DNA of 11,371 nucleotides, from assembly GCA_031285415.1 (NCBI GenBank), contig JAITWF010000029.1, positions 1 through 11,371 of the forward strand. The letters are read 5' to 3'. A program made the position numbers and the translations under genes. This stretch comes from Deferribacteraceae bacterium (GTDB lineage: Bacteria; Chrysiogenota; Deferribacteres; Deferribacterales; JAISNW01). The notes beneath the pieces are model-generated. The model made no database searches. It was not told the origin of the DNA and was given only the letters and a program-made list of their open reading frames with translations. Below are positions 4,953 through 11,371 of this stretch, in pieces (position 1 is the stretch's first letter; every line of letters begins with the position of its first letter).

Positions 4953-7504
4953 ATAAGATAGCATATATAGCAGCGATAGTAGCACTCTGTGCGCAGGTGT
5001 ATGCCGCAGATCTGCCAGATTTTGCAATTCAGAACGATGTGGTACGTAATATCGATATAACGGTTTCTCTTCCTTTAGAGCTAACCGACTACGCCAGTGG
5101 GCAGTTAATTCCAGCCGCCGCCCAATATAATAACACCGAAAACCACAACAGCATTGTGCGTAGCTTTATAGAGGGCGACTATAACGACCTGATAGCGAGC
5201 TATCCCGAGTATAAAGGGCGCATTAAAGAGCCGATCAGGCAGGAGGAGGCAGCGCTCCTCTATGCAATTAGCATGTACGACTCTGGAGTTGCTGAGGGTA
5301 GAGAGCTTCTTAAAAATTCCTGTGACGTAGGGAAAGATTTTAAAGCTATCGCATGCGATAAATACACAGAGATCCTATGGGCGGATAAAGATTACGACGC
5401 TATCATGGCACTTGGCGCAAAGCTTCAAAAGCCATATCCAGCATATACCTTCGCCACCTACATCTTGGCGTGCGTACAGAGGGGGGAGTATATCACGGCA
5501 GATAGGGTGCTAAACTCTGCTCCATCGATGATCATGAGATACCCTAATCTTAACAATCTTAGAGCGGTGGTTGAGTATAAGAACGGCAACTATGATGCAG
5601 TGAAATCTCTTATTCCGTACACAGATGATTATTTAACCTTTATAACAGCTGACTCCCTTATAAACCTCAAGCAGTATCATGAGGTAGATACACTATTTTC
5701 AAAGCTATCAGAGCAAGAGGTGCTGTATCTAAAGGCGAAGCGAGCGATAGCGCAGGGGCGGTTCGACGAGGCAGCAATGCATATGGCAACACTCACCGAC
5801 GAGGGGAAGATCTTGACGCTGCTAAACTACTACGTCTATCGAAGCTTCCCCGATATGAACAGAACCTTCGTAGAGGAGCTACGCCTGACGGAGGCTGATA
5901 AGAAAGATTATCCTATCTACTATGAGGCGTTGCAGAGTATCGTGGAGAAGGAGTATAAAGAAGCGATAGCACTCTTTTCCAAAGTAGAAGCACCTGCGGA
6001 GCTTGTCACTAAAGCCAATCTTTACAGCGGCATTGCGCTGCTATACATAAACCCACGGCGAGCAGAGGCCGATATGATCGATACGATCAACTACTCCACC
6101 AATAAATCGGAGGTATCATCTGCCAGATTTATAATGGCGCAGGTATACTATGCAAGGGGGCAGGCTGGCGAAGCTATGCAGCTTTTAGATGGCTGTCAGG
6201 AGATCTCCTGCCTACAGCTTCGTGGCGAGATCAACCTCGGACGTGGCTGGTTTGAAGCTGCCATAAAGGATCTAGAGGGTGTTTCCACTCCAGAGGCGCA
6301 CCTTACCATAGCGGAGGCGCAATTTTATCTAGAGAGTTACGACGCAATGCGTGCAGAGCTTGCAAAGGTGAAAAGCTCCTCCCTCGAGGTGCAGAGGCTC
6401 AAGATGATGTTGGCGTTTAAAGAGGGGAATACGAAGGAGGCGGCGGCGATCTTGACGGTAAATAAATCGTACCCACCGATCCTCTACTACGGCGTAAAAG
6501 AGCTGATGATTATCGGCGACGACGAGCTTGCAATGTCGCTACTAAAAGATATGGGCGAGCTTCCACCCGATATGGAGCTGATAAAGGCGAACCTGCTCGC
6601 TCGCTCTGGCGATATCAATCAGGCAAAGGCTGTGTACGAGAAGCTGATCAAGAGCGATCTCATGCTATATGAGTCGTTCAGTGGGCTTTTGAGCTTGACC
6701 GATACGGAGAAGGGGCAGCTGCCACAACTTTTATACGCACTTGAGCGGTTAAAGAGTAAAGATGATTTTCCACAGAAAGACCTACTTTTGAGCCAGATGG
6801 CGGCAGAGGCGGCACGAATCAAGGAGAATGTATCACTGCTACAGATAATAAACCTCTTCTTCCCAACCTATGAGGAGTCGCAATACGCTGGTAATATGTA
6901 CGCCGCAAGGGCAAACCTCTTCTACTCTACTGGTAGAGGGGAGGAGTGCCTTGCAGATCTAGAGCTTGCACTCGCAAGCAACCCTGTGCTTGCTTCGGAG
7001 TTGCGTTTTCTAAAAAATCAGTGTACAGAGGGTGTAGATCCAGTTTTAGCGTTGGAGGAGTATCGAAGTATGTTTGCGGAGGAGGGGGAGTATAAAAGCC
7101 CTGCCGCTATCAAGCTAATTGAGCTTTCAGATATTCCGTACGAAGTTTTGCAAGCCGCCGATAGTATAAAGGCGGAGAACGGCAGAGCGTACGTAAGAGG
7201 TATCCGTAAATATGTCGAGATCGCCACTTATGACGATCTAAACCGTGATAAAGAGCTTATAGAGGCACTTGCAACCGATCCTAATAGAGCGTTAAAGTGC
7301 GCCGCCATCTTTGCACAGGCTCGTGTCTTGCAAGGAGAGGGGCAAAAGGAGGAGGCGGCGAAGCTTTACTATCAGCTATATAAGACCGACTCGAAAGATT
7401 ACTTCGTTAAAAAGGCTCTCGAATCGGCTGCCGCTATATATAAAAGTCTCGGTAATAGCACTGAAGCCGATAATATGATGAAGATTAGGAAGAGGATAAA
7501 ATAG
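4949..7504 (+). CDS. Large exported TPR-repeat protein linked to ExbB/ExbD
   Basis: This 851-residue protein starts with a signal peptide: a lysine at position 3, a hydrophobic core IAYIAAIVALCAQ, and a probable signal peptidase I site after VYA near residue 19. The rest is soluble, helical and composed of degenerate TPR-like units. Clear examples are ARFIMAQVYYARGQAGEAMQLL near 392-413 and AAIFAQARVLQGEGQKEEAAKLYYQLY near 783-810. No other domain is recognised. It should reside in the periplasm or at the outer membrane as a scaffold. The start is TTG at 4949, overlapping the previous stop as TTGA; a GGAG/GGGG-rich stretch just upstream can serve as ribosome-binding site. The next gene, exbB, starts directly after the stop. 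It may connect the ExbB/ExbD motor to an envelope target, as TtpC-type TPR proteins do in some TonB systems. Confidence 0.85.
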   Translation: MNKIAYIAAIVALCAQVYAADLPDFAIQNDVVRNIDITVSLPLELTDYASGQLIPAAAQYNNTENHNSIVRSFIEGDYNDLIASYPEYKGRIKEPIRQEEAALLYAISMYDSGVAEGRELLKNSCDVGKDFKAIACDKYTEILWADKDYDAIMALGAKLQKPYPAYTFATYILACVQRGEYITADRVLNSAPSMIMRYPNLNNLRAVVEYKNGNYDAVKSLIPYTDDYLTFITADSLINLKQYHEVDTLFSKLSEQEVLYLKAKRAIAQGRFDEAAMHMATLTDEGKILTLLNYYVYRSFPDMNRTFVEELRLTEADKKDYPIYYEALQSIVEKEYKEAIALFSKVEAPAELVTKANLYSGIALLYINPRRAEADMIDTINYSTNKSEVSSARFIMAQVYYARGQAGEAMQLLDGCQEISCLQLRGEINLGRGWFEAAIKDLEGVSTPEAHLTIAEAQFYLESYDAMRAELAKVKSSSLEVQRLKMMLAFKEGNTKEAAAILTVNKSYPPILYYGVKELMIIGDDELAMSLLKDMGELPPDMELIKANLLARSGDINQAKAVYEKLIKSDLMLYESFSGLLSLTDTEKGQLPQLLYALERLKSKDDFPQKDLLLSQMAAEAARIKENVSLLQIINLFFPTYEESQYAGNMYAARANLFYSTGRGEECLADLELALASNPVLASELRFLKNQCTEGVDPVLALEEYRSMFAEEGEYKSPAAIKLIELSDIPYEVLQAADSIKAENGRAYVRGIRKYVEIATYDDLNRDKELIEALATDPNRALKCAAIFAQARVLQGEGQKEEAAKLYYQLYKTDSKDYFVKKALESAAAIYKSLGNSTEADNMMKIRKRIK

Positions 7505-8116
7505 ATGTTAGAACTACTACAGAAGGGTGGCATACTGATGTATCCGATAGTTGCGCTATCGGTACTATCGCTAGCGATCTTTATGGAGCGGCTCTTTATG
7601 CTGCGTAAAGAGCGGTATGCGCCAGCCAACTTCACTCAGAAGCTCACTGAGCTACTACGAGATGAAAAATATACCGACGCTGCAAATCTCTGCGAGCTTC
7701 AACACTCTGCCCTATCGAGGATAGCTCAAGCCGCTATAGGTAGCAGAGAGCTTGCCTGGGATGAGCTATACGCCGTAGCAGAGAATGCTGGCAGGCGAGA
7801 GGCGAATAAACTTGGCCGCTTTCAGGAGACGATGTCGATGATAACGACAACCGCCCCACTGCTCGGCCTATTAGGTACGATCTTCGGTATGATAAAGATA
7901 TTTAATGTCCTATCCGCTGGCGGCGCAGGCAATGCCACAGCACTATCTGGCGGTATTGCAGAGGCGTTACTCACTACAGCTGCTGGGCTTACTGTTGCTA
8001 TTCCTGCACAAATATTTTATTATATAATCAAGCATAGATCAGATCTGATTGTGAAGGAGTTGGAGGGGCAGACGGTGGATATCGTAACCCTCCTATCATC
8101 GGGGCGTTCTCGATGA
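7505..8116 (+). CDS. exbB: MotA/TolQ/ExbB-family proton-channel protein
   Basis: ExbB/TolQ proteins form the pentameric inner-membrane channel that, with ExbD/TolR, turns proton-motive force into mechanical work on the envelope. The 203 residues show the family layout: a first membrane helix near 10-30, a cytoplasmic loop of about 80 residues, and two paired helices near 112-135 and 150-175. Family motifs are APLLGLLGTIFGMIKIF (117-133, with T125) and GGIAEALLTTAAGLTVAIPA (149-168), which contains the conserved Glu153 and Thr158 lining the channel. It starts immediately after the TPR stop, with AGAGGA at 7491-7496 as ribosome-binding site. It overlaps exbD by 4 bp. ExbB and TolQ cannot be separated safely without the third partner, and no TonB or TolA gene is in view. 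Confidence 0.93.
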   Translation: MLELLQKGGILMYPIVALSVLSLAIFMERLFMLRKERYAPANFTQKLTELLRDEKYTDAANLCELQHSALSRIAQAAIGSRELAWDELYAVAENAGRREANKLGRFQETMSMITTTAPLLGLLGTIFGMIKIFNVLSAGGAGNATALSGGIAEALLTTAAGLTVAIPAQIFYYIIKHRSDLIVKELEGQTVDIVTLLSSGRSR

Positions 8117-8514
8117 ACTTTAGGAGAGCAAACAGCACCCCTGTGGGGATAAATATGACACCGCTACTCGATGCGATATTTATTCTACTGCTCTTCTTTG
8201 CAGTCAATACGACGCTTATTACAGCCTCAGAGATCCAGGTGGATCTGCCAGAGGCAACCACATCTGAGACCACCTCCGAGGTGCCAGAGATTAAGATCGT
8301 AATCACCAAAGATGGCAATATCTTTGTGAATGATAGAGGGGTATCGATAGATACGCTAGATAGAGAGCTGGCGGCACTTTATGTAAGCTCGCCATCAGCG
8401 ACTATTGTGCTAGAGGCCGATACCGCCGCCCTTCATGGAGCGGTAGTGACGGTGATAGATTCAGGCAGAGGGGCAGGGTTTGAAAGCTTTGCCATATCGG
8501 TAGATGAAAAATAA
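8113..8514 (+). CDS. exbD: ExbD/TolR-family energy-transducing protein
   Basis: ExbD/TolR is the partner of ExbB: one transmembrane helix inside the ExbB pentamer and a periplasmic domain. The 133 residues fit the family. A short cytoplasmic N-terminus leads to INMTPLLDAIFILLLFFAV, in which Asp20 is the membrane-embedded, protonatable residue required for function. The periplasmic domain follows from about 40, with the usual VVVTKDGNIFVN-like strand pattern (here IVITKDGNIFVNDRG). The ATG overlaps the exbB stop as ATGA, so the two proteins are translationally coupled. About 55 bp containing a REP-like hairpin separate it from alaS. Confidence 0.93.
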   Translation: MNFRRANSTPVGINMTPLLDAIFILLLFFAVNTTLITASEIQVDLPEATTSETTSEVPEIKIVITKDGNIFVNDRGVSIDTLDRELAALYVSSPSATIVLEADTAALHGAVVTVIDSGRGAGFESFAISVDEK

Positions 8515-8522
8515 TTTAAATT

Positions 8523-8551
8523 CTGGACTGCGGATCGAGTCCGCAGTGACG
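8523..8551 (+). repeat. REP-like palindromic repeat between exbD and alaS
   Basis: A perfect 8-bp stem, ACTGCGGA (8527-8534) with TCCGCAGT (8540-8547), encloses a 5-nt TCGAG loop, preceded by CTGG and followed by GACG. The layout, CTGG then a GC hairpin then AATGACG-like, resembles the short extragenic palindromes scattered through many bacterial genomes. There is no T-run, so it is not a standard terminator. It could protect the exbD 3' end or reduce read-through into alaS. Copy number cannot be judged from one window. Confidence 0.6.
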
Positions 8552-8555
8552 AAAT

Positions 8556-8560
8556 AGGAG
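8556..8560 (+). promoter_or_regulatory. Ribosome-binding site of alaS
   Basis: AGGAG lies eight bases before the ATG at 8569 and supports that start. The N-terminus it gives, beginning MKGSEIRAAFLKYF, matches the AlaS family start. Confidence 0.85.
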
Positions 8561-8568
8561 TTCCATAT

Positions 8569-11190
8569 ATGAAGGGCAGTGAAATTAGGGCAGCTTTTTT
8601 GAAATATTTTGAGGAGCGAGAGCATACGGTTGTGGGGTCGTCAAGCCTTGTGCCTCATGATGATCCGTCGCTACTGTTTGCTAATGCAGGGATGAACCAG
8701 TTCAAAGATATCTTCCTCGGCAGAGTTGCTCGCCCATACCTTCGAGCGACCTCAAGCCAGAAGGTAGTCCGTGCAGGGGGGAAGCATAACGACCTTGAAA
8801 ACGTCGGCCGCACCTCTCGCCACCACACCTTCTTTGAGATGTTGGGGAACTTCTCCTTCGGCGACTACTTCAAAAAAGATGCGATCACATACGCTTGGGA
8901 TTTCCTCACAAATGTGTTAGGACTACCAGCCGACAAGATGTTCGTATCGGTATATAAAGACGACGATGAGGCGTTTGAGCTATGGCGTGATCTGATCGGC
9001 CTCGACGAATCGAAGATCATCCGCAAAGGGGAGAAGGACAACTTCTGGCAGATGGGCGATACAGGCCCTTGCGGCCCATGTAGCGAAATTCACATAGATC
9101 AAGGGGTCGGCACAGGTTGCGGTAGCCCCGATTGCAGCCCCGATTGCGACTGCGACAGACACTTAGAGTTATGGAACCTCGTATTCATGCAATATAATCG
9201 TGACGCCTCTGGCACTCTACAGCCACTCCCTATGCCTAGTATCGATACTGGGATGGGGCTTGAGAGGGTTACATCGGTGGTTCAGCAGGTGACGAGCAAC
9301 TACGACACCGACCTACTATTGCCTATTATAGATTACACGGCTAAACTTGCCCACGTCACATATGGCGAAAACGATTCGCACGACGTATCTTTGCGAGTTA
9401 TCGCTGATCACGCTCGCAGCACCACATTCCTAATCTCCGATGGCGTACTTCCGTCGAATGAGGGGAGAGGCTACGTATTAAGACGTATCATGCGTAGAGC
9501 TATGCGCCACGGCAACAATTTAGGGATGGATAGCGCATTCTTCCACAGAGTTTGCACCTTCGTGATCGAGTTTATGAAAGATCACTACGTCGAATTAGCC
9601 GACAAGAGCGCATTTGTGGATAAAGTCGTGCTTGCAGAGGAGGGGGCGTTCAGCCGCACACTCAACACTGGGCTTCGCATAATCGACGAAGAGATCTTTA
9701 AGGTTATCCCTAAAGGGAAAACTATCCCTGGCGAGACGATCTTTAAACTGTACGATACGTACGGCTTCCCTGTCGACCTCCTCACCGATATCCTAGAGGA
9801 CGCTGGCTATAAGATGGATATGGACGAGTATAATAAATATATGGCAGTCCAGCAGGAGAAGGCTAAAAAAGCAGGACTCGGCAGCGGCGCACGAGCGACC
9901 TCCGATGTAATTACACGTATCGGTTCGATCAATAAAACAGAGTTCATGGGGTACGACTCCCTCGTAGTGAAGGGGAGCGTTCTGTCAGTAGTGCAGAACG
10001 ATGAAGTCCACCCGACGGCAGAGGGGGGCGACGTTGAGGTTGTCACCGATATCACCTCCTTCTATCCAGAGGGGGGCGGACAGAGTGGCGACACAGGCGT
10101 AATAGCTTTCCCACACGGCACTATGCAGGTAGAGCGCACATATCGTGCTGGCAACGCTATTGTGCATAAAGGTAAGATGATGTACGGCAGAGTGGGGCTA
10201 AATGATATCGCTACAATGCAGGTGGATGAACACCCTCGTATGGCTACAGAGAAGAACCATACCGCTACACATATCCTCCATAAAGCCCTACAGATGGTGC
10301 TTGGCGAGCATGTGCGTCAGGCTGGTTCGCAGGTTAGCCCCGATGGATTCCGATTCGACTTCACCCACTTTGCGCCGCTAGCACAGAGTGAGATAGATGA
10401 GGTAACACGCATAATGCACGCAGTTATCGCTGAGGCTCGCCCTGTAGTCAAGACGTTCAAAACTCAAGAAGAGGCGATCAGAGAGGGGGCAACGGCACTC
10501 TTTGGCGAAAAGTACGGCAATATCGTACGTGTAGTCGAGGTAAAGGGCTTCTCTAAAGAGCTTTGCGGCGGCTGTCACGTTCATAACACATCTGATATAG
10601 ACGTTATAGTGATAGTATCGGAGACTGGCATTGCCTCTGGCGTACGCCGTATTGAGGGGCTTACTGGCACAACGGCGGTGAAGTATCTCATCTCTCGCAG
10701 CAGTATCATGACGGATCTAACCACACATCTGCATGTACAGCCAACAGAGCTGATGAACGTCATCACATCTATGCAAACTCAGATGAAGGAGATGGAGAGG
10801 GAGCTGAAATCTATGCACTCTAAGGCGGCAGCAACGCAGGCTCTAGAGGCACTCAACAATATAAAAGAGGTTAACGGCGTACAGGTGGTCGCAGTGCGCC
10901 TAGATGGCACAGCGATGGAGGATCTGCGCAACGTCGTAGATGATATAGCCAACAATATCAAGACAAATGCTGTAATTCTTGCGGCGTCAGTATTAGACGA
11001 TAAGGTGAACTTTGCATGCAGAGTCACACCAGATCTCACAAAACGCTTTAAAGCTGGCGCACTGATCAAAGAGGTAGCTAAGGTTGCAGGCGGCTCTGGC
11101 GGCGGCAGAGATGATTCCGCACAGGCTGGCGGCAAAGATATAGCAAAGGCAGACGCCGCTATACAGAAAATTTACGAACTCGTGAGCTAA
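8569..11190 (+). CDS. alaS: Alanyl-tRNA synthetase
   Basis: AlaS charges tRNA-Ala with alanine and hydrolyses mischarged Ser- and Gly-tRNA-Ala. The 873 residues are full length and all domains are present. The class II catalytic core is near 1-260, with RATSSQKVVRAGGKHNDLE, FFEMLGNFSFGDYFK, a Cys-rich stretch CSPDCDCDRHLELWN and the motif-3 region DTGMGLERV. The tRNA-recognition region follows. The editing domain has the zinc ligands H564 and H568 (HTATH) and C666 and H670 (CGGCH), matching E. coli positions. The C-terminal oligomerisation domain has GGSGGGRDDSAQAGG near the end. A good AGGAG ribosome-binding site precedes the start. smc begins two bases after the stop. I find no attenuator or T-box. 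Expression may come from the upstream operon or from a promoter I cannot pick out near 8500-8560. Confidence 0.98.
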   Translation: MKGSEIRAAFLKYFEEREHTVVGSSSLVPHDDPSLLFANAGMNQFKDIFLGRVARPYLRATSSQKVVRAGGKHNDLENVGRTSRHHTFFEMLGNFSFGDYFKKDAITYAWDFLTNVLGLPADKMFVSVYKDDDEAFELWRDLIGLDESKIIRKGEKDNFWQMGDTGPCGPCSEIHIDQGVGTGCGSPDCSPDCDCDRHLELWNLVFMQYNRDASGTLQPLPMPSIDTGMGLERVTSVVQQVTSNYDTDLLLPIIDYTAKLAHVTYGENDSHDVSLRVIADHARSTTFLISDGVLPSNEGRGYVLRRIMRRAMRHGNNLGMDSAFFHRVCTFVIEFMKDHYVELADKSAFVDKVVLAEEGAFSRTLNTGLRIIDEEIFKVIPKGKTIPGETIFKLYDTYGFPVDLLTDILEDAGYKMDMDEYNKYMAVQQEKAKKAGLGSGARATSDVITRIGSINKTEFMGYDSLVVKGSVLSVVQNDEVHPTAEGGDVEVVTDITSFYPEGGGQSGDTGVIAFPHGTMQVERTYRAGNAIVHKGKMMYGRVGLNDIATMQVDEHPRMATEKNHTATHILHKALQMVLGEHVRQAGSQVSPDGFRFDFTHFAPLAQSEIDEVTRIMHAVIAEARPVVKTFKTQEEAIREGATALFGEKYGNIVRVVEVKGFSKELCGGCHVHNTSDIDVIVIVSETGIASGVRRIEGLTGTTAVKYLISRSSIMTDLTTHLHVQPTELMNVITSMQTQMKEMERELKSMHSKAAATQALEALNNIKEVNGVQVVAVRLDGTAMEDLRNVVDDIANNIKTNAVILAASVLDDKVNFACRVTPDLTKRFKAGALIKEVAKVAGGSGGGRDDSAQAGGKDIAKADAAIQKIYELVS

Positions 11191-11192
11191 CA

Positions 11193-11371
11193 TTGTTTTT
11201 CAAGTCTCTACAGATACAAGGGTTTAAATCGTTTGTAGATAAGACTGTGATCGATTTTCCCAAAGGGATCACGGCGATCGTCGGGCCTAATGGTAGCGGC
11301 AAGAGCAATATCATGGACTCTCTGCGTTGGGTATTCGGCGAACAGAGAGCTAGTGAACTGCGTGGCGGCGA
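11193..11371 (+). CDS. smc: Chromosome segregation ATPase SMC, 5' end only
   Basis: SMC forms with ScpA and ScpB the condensin that compacts and segregates the bacterial chromosome. Only the first 59 residues lie in the window. They contain the diagnostic N-terminus LQIQGFKSFVDKT and the Walker A nucleotide-binding motif GPNGSGKSN at 31-39, followed by SLRWVFGEQ and the start of the SMC-type ELRGG pattern. The start is taken as TTG at 11193, because SMC proteins begin a few residues before the QGFKSF motif and no ATG or GTG is available in frame. It lies two bases after the alaS stop, with a poor ribosome-binding site, so coupling to alaS is likely. RecN and other ABC ATPases are excluded by the GFKSF(V/A)DKT wording. 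Confidence 0.94.
   Translation, partial: MFFKSLQIQGFKSFVDKTVIDFPKGITAIVGPNGSGKSNIMDSLRWVFGEQRASELRGG

Noticed and set aside
4949..5020. Lipoprotein signal in the large TPR protein (VALC in the signal peptide)
   Set aside because: The residue before Cys is Leu, which signal peptidase II does not accept, and a good signal peptidase I site follows the Cys a few residues later.
8527..8547. Hairpin after exbD as an intrinsic terminator
   Set aside because: No T-run follows the stem; the sequence continues GACGAAATAGGAG into the alaS ribosome-binding site.
10779..11135. 118-codon minus-strand frame opposite the 3' end of alaS
   Set aside because: It is low-complexity Ala/Ser/Leu sequence mirroring AlaS codons, with no family resemblance.
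1..11371. CRISPR array, prophage, transposon or toxin-antitoxin system
   Set aside because: No regularly spaced repeats, integrase, transposase, phage structural gene or toxin-antitoxin pair can be found on either strand.

Overview
The window carries mostly housekeeping genes of what looks like a Gram-negative, anaerobic or microaerophilic bacterium. An ExbB/ExbD-type inner-membrane proton-channel pair and an exported TPR protein point to a two-membrane envelope. A one-iron superoxide reductase, rather than a superoxide dismutase, points to anaerobic life. Base composition is moderate, genes are tightly packed, and three genes are best read as starting at TTG. I cannot name the phylum with confidence. 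A Deferribacterota- or Deltaproteobacteria-like lineage is a guess from gene content only.

Positions 1-3579 hold a compact plus-strand run: the 3' end of fabF (fatty-acid elongation), rnc (RNase III), an Elp3-like radical SAM gene, rsmD (16S rRNA methyltransferase), coaD (coenzyme A synthesis) and a soluble TPR protein. Every junction is an overlap or a gap of a few bases, so this is probably one operon. Two things stand out. A GC-rich double-hairpin element sits in frame inside the radical SAM gene. RNase III has a serine where the family has a catalytic aspartate. The run ends tail-to-tail with superoxide reductase on the minus strand (3566-3937), overlapping it by 14 bp.

Positions 3938-4580 are the only sizeable non-coding region. 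It starts with two divergent sigma-70-type promoters, one for superoxide reductase and one for tRNA-Asn(GUU), separated by a perfect AT-only palindrome. The tRNA and a strong intrinsic terminator follow. Next is about 400 bp without a gene that contains a cluster of DnaA-box-like 9-mers, one of them a perfect match, arranged as two pairs with the same 11-bp offset. A good promoter for the next operon closes the region.

Positions 4581-11371 hold a second plus-strand run: a small basic helical protein of unknown function, a large secreted TPR protein, an ExbB/TolQ-family and an ExbD/TolR-family protein, alaS (alanyl-tRNA synthetase) and the 5' end of smc (chromosome condensation). The first four are tightly coupled and form a plausible envelope energy-transduction unit without a TonB or TolA in view. 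A small REP-like hairpin separates exbD from alaS.

No CRISPR array, phage gene, transposase or obvious defence system is present. The most interesting signals are small: the in-frame palindromic element, the RNase III active-site change, the DnaA-box cluster, and the TPR-ExbB-ExbD unit with its unknown first gene.
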